Notes: generated by a model from the letters alone, not told the origin. A DNA stretch of 7,553 nucleotides from Ignatzschineria sp. (GCA_030151245.1 JASLEF010000147.1:1-7553), one strand, 5' to 3'; counted from the first letter of the stretch, positions 1-6,265 are shown. A program made the numbers and translations.

Positions 1-308
1 TTGGTTTAATTCTGAGATTAAGCTCTAACTCTCGATAAATTCTTAAAACTCGTTTGTGATTCCATCGGAACTTTTTTATATTCCTCAGATAATCAAAACA
101 TAAACCAAACCCCCAACGTTTATGAGTTTCGGTCAACTTCAAACTTCAGCAACCACATTTCAATGAGCCCATTTTCTGAAGCGGTTTTAACCTGATAATG
201 AAAAGTTGTTTTGCTAATTCCAAATATCTCACAAATCAACCAGATAGAGATATTTTGAGTCTTTAAAACAGCTTTAGCCATCTCTTTTCGTTGAGACGGC
301 TTTACCAC
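1..308 (-). pseudogene. IS3-family transposase OrfB (N-terminal part), frameshifted
   Basis: OrfB is the catalytic (DDE integrase-type) subunit of IS3 transposases, normally made as an OrfAB fusion by -1 frameshifting. Here the frame opens at a GTG (308) in the -1 frame relative to orfA, overlapping the orfA stop, with VKPSQRKEMAKAV followed by the helix-turn-helix-like CEIFGIS stretch. At about 134-147 the minus strand reads GAAGTTTGAAGTTG, which looks like a 7-nt duplication. It shifts the frame so that translation stops at TAA 120-122. In the shifted frame the protein resumes as KLTETHKRWGFGLCFDYL and continues through RWNHKRVLRIYRELELN to the window edge, which is normal IS3 OrfB sequence. 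The DDE core itself would lie beyond position 1. Several residues before the break look substituted relative to the family as I remember it. Calling it a pseudogene is well supported; a sequencing error could also produce one such shift. Confidence 0.82.
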
Positions 309-567
309 TTTCCCTCTAAGGCTTCTTGGCGAATACGTGATTTAAGACACTCTTCGGCATACATTTTCTTAAGTCTTGCATTCTCAGCTTCCAATTCTTT
401 TAAGCGAGTGATCATCGACGCATCCATACCGCCATATTTTGAGCGCCATTTATAAAATGTTGCCGAACTAATCCCAAGCTCCCTGCATAAAATGGTCACT
501 TTCACGCCCGATTCGTTTTTTTTAAGATCGACATGATTTGTGAGTCTGTAAATTTTGATTTTTTCAT
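302..567 (-). pseudogene. IS3-family transposase OrfA, frameshifted at a poly-A tract
   Basis: OrfA is the DNA-binding, helix-turn-helix partner of IS3 transposases. From ATG 567 (AGGAG eight nt upstream) the minus strand encodes MKKSKFTDSQIMSILKK, the usual OrfA N-terminus. It then runs into a tract of eight A (516-523 on the plus strand as T8) and stops at TGA after 21 codons. In the next frame the protein continues as NESGVKVTILCRELGIS, SSATFYKWRSKYGG and the coiled-coil LKELEAENARLKKMYAEE, ending ALEGKW-stop at 302. Restoring a ninth A would give a continuous OrfA of about 88 residues, so one base has probably been lost from the homopolymer. The orfA end overlaps the orfB start in the -1 frame, as expected for the family. 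Slippage on the A8 tract might restore some full-length product, but the orfB damage makes a working transposase unlikely. Confidence 0.85.
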
Positions 568-640
568 AGTTGTTTTCTCCTAAGCAAATAATATGAGAAA
601 ATCCTACTTATGATCGGTATTATTTTTAGGGGGATTACCA
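568..640 (-). other. IS left end and orfA leader
   Basis: This non-coding segment lies between the inferred IS terminus (640) and the orfA start codon. On the minus strand it opens TGGTAATCCCCC, contains a TATTAT box just before the orfA Shine-Dalgarno AGGAG, and has no convincing -35 hexamer at the right distance. A weak transposase promoter is possible but not demonstrated. No terminator resembling the one at 1708-1740 is present, so transcription from the upstream gene could run into the IS. Confidence 0.5.
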
Positions 641-656
641 TATGATGAAGGCTTTT
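641..656 (-). terminator. Half of an intrinsic terminator, cut by the IS
   Basis: Positions 644-656 (gatgaaggctttt) are the same 13 bases that form one arm of the complete hairpin at 1711-1740, and they sit at the same distance after the stop codon of the second gene copy. The other arm (aaaagccttcatc) is absent: position 640 is the IS boundary. The break falls in the 4-nt loop, so the second copy has lost its terminator hairpin. Confidence 0.75.
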
Positions 657-666
657 AAAACCTAAA

Positions 667-1680
667 TTACAATACACCGACACGGATTTTTCCATCTGTC
701 TCTGTGAAATAAAAGTTATAGGTATAATTTCCTTCTGAATCTTTATATCTTATCGGAGATGCAAAAAACCCCCCTCTATAACTTAAACGGAACAGTTTCT
801 GATGCTCGGCTATTTGCAAGTCATAATCATTTTTATCAATTGGCAATATTTCAAATTGATCATCATCCCAACTCGCATCAAAAACCACCATCATTTCGAA
901 CAAGCGTCGAGAACCTTCACCTATGTATCCCGTATAAAGATCTCGCTCCTGTGCTGCGGGTAATAATAAGGCCTCAACTCTCTCACGATCTTTACGTGCA
1001 AAGGCATCTCTTAATTCATCATATACCTGCCAAACTCTGAGGCGATTTTCTGGCGTATCTTCAAAAGGTTTTGCATTTACCCAAGCAAATGAGCGATGAG
1101 GATGATTGATTTGTAGGTTTCTTCTAACGACTGTATCATTATTAATCCAATCCTGCTGTGCAGTTTTTTCATCAAGCTCAATTAAAACAGGCTTATCTGT
1201 CACACTTCTCTCTCCAAAATTACGACTCTCTTCTGCCGTAAATTTCCCCTCTTCATCTAACGAGATACGCACATGTGTGACTTCTTGACTTCCTTGTTCT
1301 CCGGTCACTCGATTAGTCGCTGAAGCTGTGACACTAAACTCACAATAAGAAGTAGTCCCTGGAGCAGGCTCACTCAAAACTTGTATGCCCTCCACTTCAA
1401 TACTATTCATGCCTTCCTGTAATAAGCCGCCAATATCATCAGAAAATGTAATATTACGTAACCCCCACTCTTTAGGCGCAATCAAATTAGAAGTATTAAA
1501 TATCAATCCATTAATTCTAAAAAGACAATGCATATTATTAAAATTAAATGTTCCCATATAAGAAACATAGGTATCTTCATCTTGCTTCATCATAAAATCC
1601 ATTTCTCCTTTTGCAACTGCTAAAGGGATCAATACACAAAGATAAATTATCATTAACAGCAATCTATTGATAACAGTCAT
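667..1680 (-). CDS. Exported protein, second copy of the putative T6SS immunity protein
   Basis: A 337-residue protein of a family I cannot name. The N-terminus (MTVINRLLLMIIYLC..LIPLAVA) is a Sec signal peptide with likely cleavage after AVA (about residue 23). The Cys at 15 lacks a lipobox, so a periplasmic location is inferred. It aligns without gaps to the upstream copy from the DEDTYVSYMG motif to the shared C-terminus DGKIRVGVL, with about 78% identity by eye. The N-terminal half looks beta-rich (YMGTFNFNNMHC; SYCEFSVTASATN). Cys 52 and Cys 113 are conserved in both copies and could form a disulfide. The C-terminal half carries AWVNAKPFEDTP, a charged helical stretch with AFARKDRERVEALLLPA, and RRLFEMMVVF. 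ATG 1680 is chosen because it gives the signal peptide; its Shine-Dalgarno (AGGA, 9 nt away) is weaker than that of the first copy. A terminator separates it from the operon, so expression may need readthrough or its own promoter. An immunity role is inferred only from position, export and duplication. Confidence 0.85.
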   Translation of the reverse strand: MTVINRLLLMIIYLCVLIPLAVAKGEMDFMMKQDEDTYVSYMGTFNFNNMHCLFRINGLIFNTSNLIAPKEWGLRNITFSDDIGGLLQEGMNSIEVEGIQVLSEPAPGTTSYCEFSVTASATNRVTGEQGSQEVTHVRISLDEEGKFTAEESRNFGERSVTDKPVLIELDEKTAQQDWINNDTVVRRNLQINHPHRSFAWVNAKPFEDTPENRLRVWQVYDELRDAFARKDRERVEALLLPAAQERDLYTGYIGEGSRRLFEMMVVFDASWDDDQFEILPIDKNDYDLQIAEHQKLFRLSYRGGFFASPIRYKDSEGNYTYNFYFTETDGKIRVGVL

Positions 1681-1707
1681 TAACTTACATCCTATTTCTT
1701 AAAGCCA

Positions 1708-1740
1708 TAAAAAAGCCTTCATCGTATGATGAAGGCTTTT
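1708..1740 (-). terminator. Intrinsic terminator between the two immunity copies
   Basis: A perfect 13-bp stem (1711-1723 aaaagccttcatc against 1728-1740 gatgaaggctttt) closes a 4-nt loop (1724-1727). On the minus strand the stem is followed by a run of six T, a good Rho-independent terminator for the operon ending at the first copy (stop codon 1751). On the plus strand only four T follow, so it is weaker in that direction. It lies 10 nt after the stop codon of the first copy and upstream of the second. Confidence 0.88.
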
Positions 1741-1750
1741 AAAACCTAAA

Positions 1751-2752
1751 TTACAATACACCGACACGGATTTTTCCATCTATTTCTGTGAAATAGAAAT
1801 TATAAATTCTCTCACCTTGTGATGATTTAAATGCAATAGGAGATGATACAAACCCCCCTTTATAACTTAAACGAAATAATTTCTGATGTTCTGCTATCTG
1901 CAATTCATAATCATCTTTATTAACAGGGATTATAGTAAACTCACTATCGCCCCAATTAGCACTATAAACAACCATCATTTCAAATAATCGACGAGACCCA
2001 TCACCAGTATAGCCTGTATATATATCTCGCTCTGTTGCAGCTGGCAATAATAATTCTTCAATTTTATCGCGATCTTTTCTAGCAAAAGCATCGATAAATT
2101 CTTCGTAAACTTGCCATACTCTTTCACGATTCTTAGGGGTGTCTTCAAAAGGTTTTGTATTCACCCAAGCAAAGGAATGATGAGGATGATTAATCTGTAA
2201 ATTACGCTTAGCAATTGTATTATTATTAATCCAATCTTGAGGATTCGCTTTTCTGTCAAGTTCTATTAAAACAGGGGCATCTGTTACACTTCTCTCTCCA
2301 AAATCTCGGCTCTCTGCTGCGGTAAATTTTCCTTCTTCATCCAAGGAAATACGCACATGCGTCACTTCTTGGCTTCCTTTTTCGCCTGTTTTTCTATTTG
2401 TGGCAGATGCAGTGACACTAAACTCACAATAAGAACTAGTACCTGGGGCTGGTTCAAGCGGTACCTGCACCCCCATCAACTCAATGGTATTAACCCCTTC
2501 TTGTAATAACCCCCCAATATCATCGGAAAAGCTGATATTTCTTAATCCCCACTTTTTTGGGGCGATAGTTGTAGATGTAGTAAAAATAAGACCATTTATA
2601 CTAAATGTACAATGCATATTGTTGAAATTAAAAGTCCCCATATAAGAAACATAAGTGTCCTCATCCTTTTCTAACATAATATCAACTCCCCCTTCTGAAA
2701 CCATTAAAAAACTACTAATAAAAACTAATATTGACAATCCTACTTTTTTCAT
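1751..2752 (-). CDS. Exported protein, putative immunity protein next to the T6SS effector
   Basis: A 333-residue protein of a family I cannot name. The start is placed at ATG 2752: it gives a Sec signal peptide (MKKVGLSILVFISSFLMV, cleavage around residues 20-22) and has GAGGTG just upstream. A TTG at 2767 would add five residues before the basic N-region and is less likely. There is no lipobox, so the mature protein should be periplasmic. Two Cys (48 and 109) are conserved with the downstream copy and may pair. The N-terminal half is beta-rich with DEDTYVSYMGTFNFNN and the motif HVRISLDEEGKF; the C-terminal half has AFARKDRDKIEELLLPA, RRLFEMMVVY and ends DGKIRVGVL. The gene follows the effector by only 20 nt without a terminator, the usual place for a T6SS immunity gene. 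Export implies that the effector acts on the periplasm, wall or inner membrane. The immunity role is inference from context; the reading frame and export are well supported. Confidence 0.88.
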   Translation of the reverse strand: MKKVGLSILVFISSFLMVSEGGVDIMLEKDEDTYVSYMGTFNFNNMHCTFSINGLIFTTSTTIAPKKWGLRNISFSDDIGGLLQEGVNTIELMGVQVPLEPAPGTSSYCEFSVTASATNRKTGEKGSQEVTHVRISLDEEGKFTAAESRDFGERSVTDAPVLIELDRKANPQDWINNNTIAKRNLQINHPHHSFAWVNTKPFEDTPKNRERVWQVYEEFIDAFARKDRDKIEELLLPAATERDIYTGYTGDGSRRLFEMMVVYSANWGDSEFTIIPVNKDDYELQIAEHQKLFRLSYKGGFVSSPIAFKSSQGERIYNFYFTEIDGKIRVGVL

Positions 2753-2772
2753 TTTCACCTCTACCAAGAATC

Positions 2773-5238
2773 CTAAGATAGTTCTCTAATTTCTCTTTGC
2801 ATACTTTCTGCAATCGTTTGAAGTGCGACATTATTAGCTCTATGAATCTTTGTATAAACCATTTCCCAAAGATGATTTGCAGCTTTTTGTTTCTGCCTAG
2901 CTATTTTTGCACTATACGTTATCGCGCCTTGTATCCCTACTAAAGCTAAGTTTCTCTTATCAATCTCATTTAAACTAGGGTCATTTTCATAGACAAACTG
3001 CCCATGCTTCATAACTATCGGCTCAAAAATATCAATAGCTCTACGTAAAAGACCATAATCCTGAGGATATTCCTTGTATTGCATTTTTGCATGAAAAACA
3101 AGATCTTCAACATTCTCTCCCTCAATTGTGCCATTAAAAGTCTCATCAACAGCAATTCTCAACTTCACTAGGTATTCTCCAGGATCTATCTCATCAACCT
3201 TATCTTCCACTACTTTTCCAAATTCATACAAATAAGAAGGTTGTTCATATGAGCTAGGTGGAATCCAATATACCCCATCTGAGGAAATACTATCTGTACC
3301 TGTAAATCCAATACTGCTAGTACTTGCAGAATACTCTACGCCCCCTACATCTATAGTAAATCCTCCCTCCCCTTCATTTTCACCGCCTCTTCCCAATTCT
3401 GCTCCGCCTGTTATACTTCCCTCAGCAGAGCCACCTATACCGTTATGCCAAAACCGTGCGGTACCTCGGTCAATATCTATAGAAAAAAAGACCCTCACAC
3501 CAAAAGAGCCTTGCATCTGTGCATTTAGCTGAAATCCATAAACACTTACACCGATAAAAGCACCGACTGCAATTCCTAAACCAAATGAACCTCTAATATC
3601 TAAACCAGCACCTAACTGGTTCCTCGGGGCATTATAAAAGTAAAGTGCTGGAGAGAAATCAAAGTCAGCAGTTGCAAAGAAGAAGCCTTTGGCACTAAAT
3701 TTTTTACCAGCTTCCTCTTTTAAACGATCTTCTCGAGACTGTTCGGCATCATATTTTAAAGAACTATCTCCAAATTCCTGAAAAAGATCAAAATCTAGTA
3801 ATGCATCTAATCCCATCACAACCCAGCCAATCTTTGGAATTCTTTCAATACCTGCTATTAAGTTAAAAGAGAAGAATCCTCCAAAAAGCGGATTGAAACG
3901 CAAATAGGCGTATTCTTCTACTGGCTCTTTCGGCATTTCACATTCGTATTCAGCTCTATTAGCAAGACTTTTGGCACAATTAGCCTCATTCACAGTACCA
4001 TCCGGAAGATAGGGCTCATCACTATCTTTATTAGGATCTTCAATAGGCTGATCTCTATTACGATTTACATAAGGCTCACCATCTTTAGACTCTAAAAATG
4101 CTTGAGCACCTATTTCAATTTTCGGCCAAAATAACCCTGCTCGATATAACTCTGGAAACATCTTGCCAACTTTACCCGTTGCGGTATCAAAAACATCTTG
4201 TGTTTTCTCTTTTTTGCCTTTAAAAAGCCCCATCTTTGTTAAAGCATCAGTATATTTAAAGATCGTGTGCCAAAAACCATCTTCATTACCATCATCTAAA
4301 TCTTTTCTTAAAGCTTCAAAAGAATATTTAAAAGAGACACCAGTTTCATCATTAATTTCATCTTTATACTCTATTTCTAATGTTGCAGATTCCTTGTCAT
4401 CTATGACTTTATTTCCAGCATCTCCTGAAGCAGTAAACCCAGAAAAACTTAAAGAACCTTCAAAAATCACTTTATATTTTGGAAAAACAAACATATCAGT
4501 GTAATGATCAGTACATTGATTAAGCGCTTTACCATTACAAGTAATTACACCTAAACGATAGACATTCGCAGGGAAATAACTCACTCTCCCAAACAATAAA
4601 AAGTCAAAACCTCTTAAGAACTGCCGAATAGTATCGCTAACGATATTTGAGTTACTATTCTCAGTCTTACTTTTATCCTTCTCTTTATCTTTTTCTTTGA
4701 TGAAGTAGGTTATTTTATTATCTTCATCTAATGATATTAAAACCCGTTTATCATCCTCATATTCTTTATTAAGAGAATCTTTACTCCCCGTCGTAATCTT
4801 ATATTTTTCTAGATTAGCGCTTAATTCCTTTTCAATAAGCGGATTGTAGTATTTTTCATATTCAGCATCAACACGGCTGATCTCTGTATCTACATGTGTT
4901 GAGAACTCAATTAAATATGTTGAGACACAATCTTCAGCTGGTTCTCTAGGTTCACCTTCCTCATGATCACTTCCATCATCTTCACCCTCACATTCTCCTT
5001 TAACGAAATAACTAATATCTAGTTTTCCTTTAGATGCTGGAGCTGGAAAAGATAGCAATAGATTAGATAAACGTTCTACATCCTTCTTTTCTATCTCTTC
5101 ATTATCCTTAAGATAATAAGTAATTTTCCCACTTTTATCCTCTACCTCTATCTCATGTAAACACTTATTATCAGGACAAATCGGACACGACAAATTAGGC
5201 CTTGTATTATTACTATCTGCGCTACTATTATCACTCAT
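2773..5238 (-). CDS. Large putative T6SS cargo effector, 821 aa, unnamed family
   Basis: The gene lies after vgrG and a DUF4123 adaptor and before an exported probable immunity gene, the position of a T6SS cargo effector. ATG 5238 has a good GAGGA Shine-Dalgarno and lies 36 nt after the adaptor stop. I recognise no catalytic domain, PAAR, MIX or Rhs signature. Visible architecture: a Cys cluster CPICPDNKC (18-26); three similar beta-hairpin-like stretches (about 38-46, 72-82, 174-183); a charged tract KEKDKEKDKSKTENSNSN (181-198); a beta-rich middle with WPKIEIGA (371-378) and FNPLFGG (448-454); a Gly/Ala-rich region 541-630 of alternating hydrophobic residues (GSFGLGIAVGAFIGVSVYGF); and a mostly helical C-terminus from about 720. 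The WPxI/NPL[IF]GG layout recalls large uncharacterised VgrG-linked proteins I remember from Pseudomonas and Acinetobacter. There is no signal peptide, as expected for T6SS cargo. Membrane disruption is a plausible but unproven activity. The gene is notably AT-rich compared with vgrG. Confidence 0.85.
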   Translation of the reverse strand: MSDNSSADSNNTRPNLSCPICPDNKCLHEIEVEDKSGKITYYLKDNEEIEKKDVERLSNLLLSFPAPASKGKLDISYFVKGECEGEDDGSDHEEGEPREPAEDCVSTYLIEFSTHVDTEISRVDAEYEKYYNPLIEKELSANLEKYKITTGSKDSLNKEYEDDKRVLISLDEDNKITYFIKEKDKEKDKSKTENSNSNIVSDTIRQFLRGFDFLLFGRVSYFPANVYRLGVITCNGKALNQCTDHYTDMFVFPKYKVIFEGSLSFSGFTASGDAGNKVIDDKESATLEIEYKDEINDETGVSFKYSFEALRKDLDDGNEDGFWHTIFKYTDALTKMGLFKGKKEKTQDVFDTATGKVGKMFPELYRAGLFWPKIEIGAQAFLESKDGEPYVNRNRDQPIEDPNKDSDEPYLPDGTVNEANCAKSLANRAEYECEMPKEPVEEYAYLRFNPLFGGFFSFNLIAGIERIPKIGWVVMGLDALLDFDLFQEFGDSSLKYDAEQSREDRLKEEAGKKFSAKGFFFATADFDFSPALYFYNAPRNQLGAGLDIRGSFGLGIAVGAFIGVSVYGFQLNAQMQGSFGVRVFFSIDIDRGTARFWHNGIGGSAEGSITGGAELGRGGENEGEGGFTIDVGGVEYSASTSSIGFTGTDSISSDGVYWIPPSSYEQPSYLYEFGKVVEDKVDEIDPGEYLVKLRIAVDETFNGTIEGENVEDLVFHAKMQYKEYPQDYGLLRRAIDIFEPIVMKHGQFVYENDPSLNEIDKRNLALVGIQGAITYSAKIARQKQKAANHLWEMVYTKIHRANNVALQTIAESMQREIRELS

Positions 5239-5274
5239 TTTCTTTTCCTCACATTCTCTTAATCTGTTAATCCT
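5239..5274 (-). promoter_or_regulatory. Effector ribosome binding region
   Basis: The 36-nt gap between the adaptor stop and the effector ATG contains GTGAGGAAAAGAAA directly before the start, with GAGGA about 7 nt from the ATG. This gives the effector its own translation initiation, so it could be made even though the adaptor frame is interrupted. No terminator or clear promoter is visible in the gap. Confidence 0.65.
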
Positions 5275-6255
5275 TTAGATATGTCGTAAAGTTCCAAATT
5301 CTTTAAAAAGCAGGTCTTTTGCACGATAAGCACCATCATTCGCATTTTTATCTAAAGCCAACTTCCATTCAGGCTTCATCTCTGAGAAGTCATAAATCTG
5401 ATCTCTTAAAAAAAGCCTCGCAATCCCTTTTATAAAACGATCTTCTTCAATCCCTTGGGCAAGACAATAACGGTTGATATCTTTGGCAAGCACCAATATT
5501 TCTGCTTCTTGAGCAGCTCTATCACCGGCTAATTTTTTATCGATATCCATATTTAAAAGCTCTATATCTAAAGGATGCGTAATCGCTCGTCCTATCTTCT
5601 GTTGATGGCGTAACATATCTTGATGCATAACTAAGCCGTCACGATCCTCTTCTTCAAAATAATCTTCTGGAAGATGCGCGATAATGTAATCCTTCAACTG
5701 CACTTCATAACGACTCTGATAAAAGAGATTCAATTTATTAAATTGCTGATAATCCAATGTTAATAAAGCGTTTGATCCTCTTCTCGCAACTTTCTCAGAA
5801 GTACGGCGCTCAGAAAAATGATCTTCTCTATAATCACCTTCAAAATAACTACTCACTAATTCAATAGGTTCTAACAAACTTGCTAATTGCCTATCTTCTA
5901 ATATTTCTGTAATCCACCAAAACACCCGAGGATCATAGTAACGAAACATCACTGGCTTCTCTTCTATTGGGATTTTTGCATAGGTATATTTACGAAGATG
6001 CTGGCGTAGCTTCTGAAAATCAGATTTAGAAAACAGATATAATCCCCAAGGATGACCATCTTTACCTAACTCTATTAACCACTCTTTAAAGGGTTAATCT
6101 TCCGCTTCAGACAATTCCACTAAATAAGGTGAGAAAGCTCTTAAATCTTCTTGAATCGGCTCATTATATAAACAGGAATGACGAAGAGGATAACTTCCTA
6201 ATCGAGCTAAAAGCCCTTTCGCATGACTTCCATCGATGACGGCATAAATTTTCAT
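5275..6255 (-). pseudogene. DUF4123 T6SS effector adaptor/chaperone with in-frame stop
   Basis: DUF4123 proteins (Tap/TEC class) bind a cargo effector and load it onto the VgrG C-terminus. From ATG 6255 the frame reads MKIYAVIDGSHAKGLLARL, LYNEPIQEDLRAFSPYLVEL, then TAA at 6094-6096 (codon 54). It continues without a shift as PFKEWLIELG, WGLYLF, LRQHLRKYTYAKI and the hallmark MFRYYDPRV (103-111). The DUF4123 domain therefore spans codons 1 to about 130 with one nonsense codon inside it. The whole frame is 326 codons; the C-terminal part (about 200-326) is helical and of unknown fold, probably the effector-specific portion. The start is secured by GGAGG 5 nt upstream, 10 nt after the vgrG stop. 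Without readthrough the cell makes a 53-residue peptide, or at best a product restarted at GTG/ATG 5952/5949 lacking half of the domain. Possible explanations are a nonsense mutation (for example CAA to TAA), readthrough or a base-call error. Confidence 0.85.
6094..6096 (-). other. In-frame TAA inside the DUF4123 domain
   Basis: The codon series GAA GAT TAA CCC TTT on the minus strand places an ochre stop between LSEAED and PFKEWL, which are contiguous in DUF4123 proteins. The frame is unchanged on both sides (start 6255 to restart codon 5952 is 303 nt), so this is a substitution-type lesion and not an indel. Confidence 0.85.
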
Positions 6256-6265
6256 ATTCTCCTCC
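6256..6265 (-). promoter_or_regulatory. Strong Shine-Dalgarno for the DUF4123 gene
   Basis: The minus strand reads GGAGGAGAAT directly before ATG 6255 and directly after the vgrG TAG (6266-6268). It fixes the start of the DUF4123 gene far upstream of the largest uninterrupted frame, and it indicates coupled translation with vgrG. Confidence 0.8.

Larger units (their letters stand above)
1..640 (-). mobile_element. IS3-family insertion sequence, left-end part, decayed
   Basis: The stretch encodes, on the minus strand, relics of the two overlapping reading frames (orfA, then orfB in the -1 frame) typical of IS3-family elements. The outer boundary is set at 640/641 because the sequence from 641 rightwards is identical for 57 nt to 1725-1781, the 3' flank of the duplicated upstream gene, and the match stops there. 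Read on the minus strand the element begins TGGTAATCCCCC, consistent with the TG that opens IS3 elements. The right end lies beyond position 1, so neither the inverted repeat partner nor a target duplication can be checked. Both ORFs carry frameshifts, so this copy probably makes no functional transposase. The protein flavour (KYGGMDAS, RLKKMYAEE) suggests the IS51/IS407 side of the family; that subgroup assignment is from memory and tentative. Confidence 0.85.
667..2752 (-). repeat. Tandem gene duplication, unit about 1.08 kb
   Basis: The two exported-protein genes are direct tandem copies. Equivalent positions at their 3' ends are offset by 1084 bp (641 aligns with 1725, stop codon 667 with 1751). 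The 3' 57 nt, including stop codon and terminator arm, are identical, while the coding regions have diverged to about 78% protein identity and the signal peptides are largely different. The pattern indicates an old duplication, or acquisition of a homologous second unit, with better conservation or recent conversion at the 3' end. Confidence 0.85.

Noticed and set aside
759..1288. Two plus-strand open frames (759-1040 and 1106-1288)
   Set aside because: They lie antisense inside the second exported-protein gene, have no ribosome binding site and their translations look like no protein family; the minus-strand frame is validated by its paralogue.
667..2752. Exported proteins as lipoproteins
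   Set aside because: No Cys with a lipobox follows either signal peptide; the Cys 15 in the second copy is preceded by Leu and lies within the hydrophobic core.
2765..2767. TTG start for the first immunity candidate
   Set aside because: The ATG at 2752 has a better placed GAGG and begins directly with the basic MKK of the signal peptide.
4163..4504. Plus-strand open frame of 113 codons
   Set aside because: Antisense within the effector gene; Ser/Leu/Lys-rich translation typical of the complement of an AT-rich gene, no start signals.
2773..5238. Effector as an Rhs, PAAR or MIX protein or known lipase/nuclease
   Set aside because: No YD repeats, PAAR fold motifs, MIX motifs, GxSxG lipase context or HNH-like cluster could be found by reading the translation.
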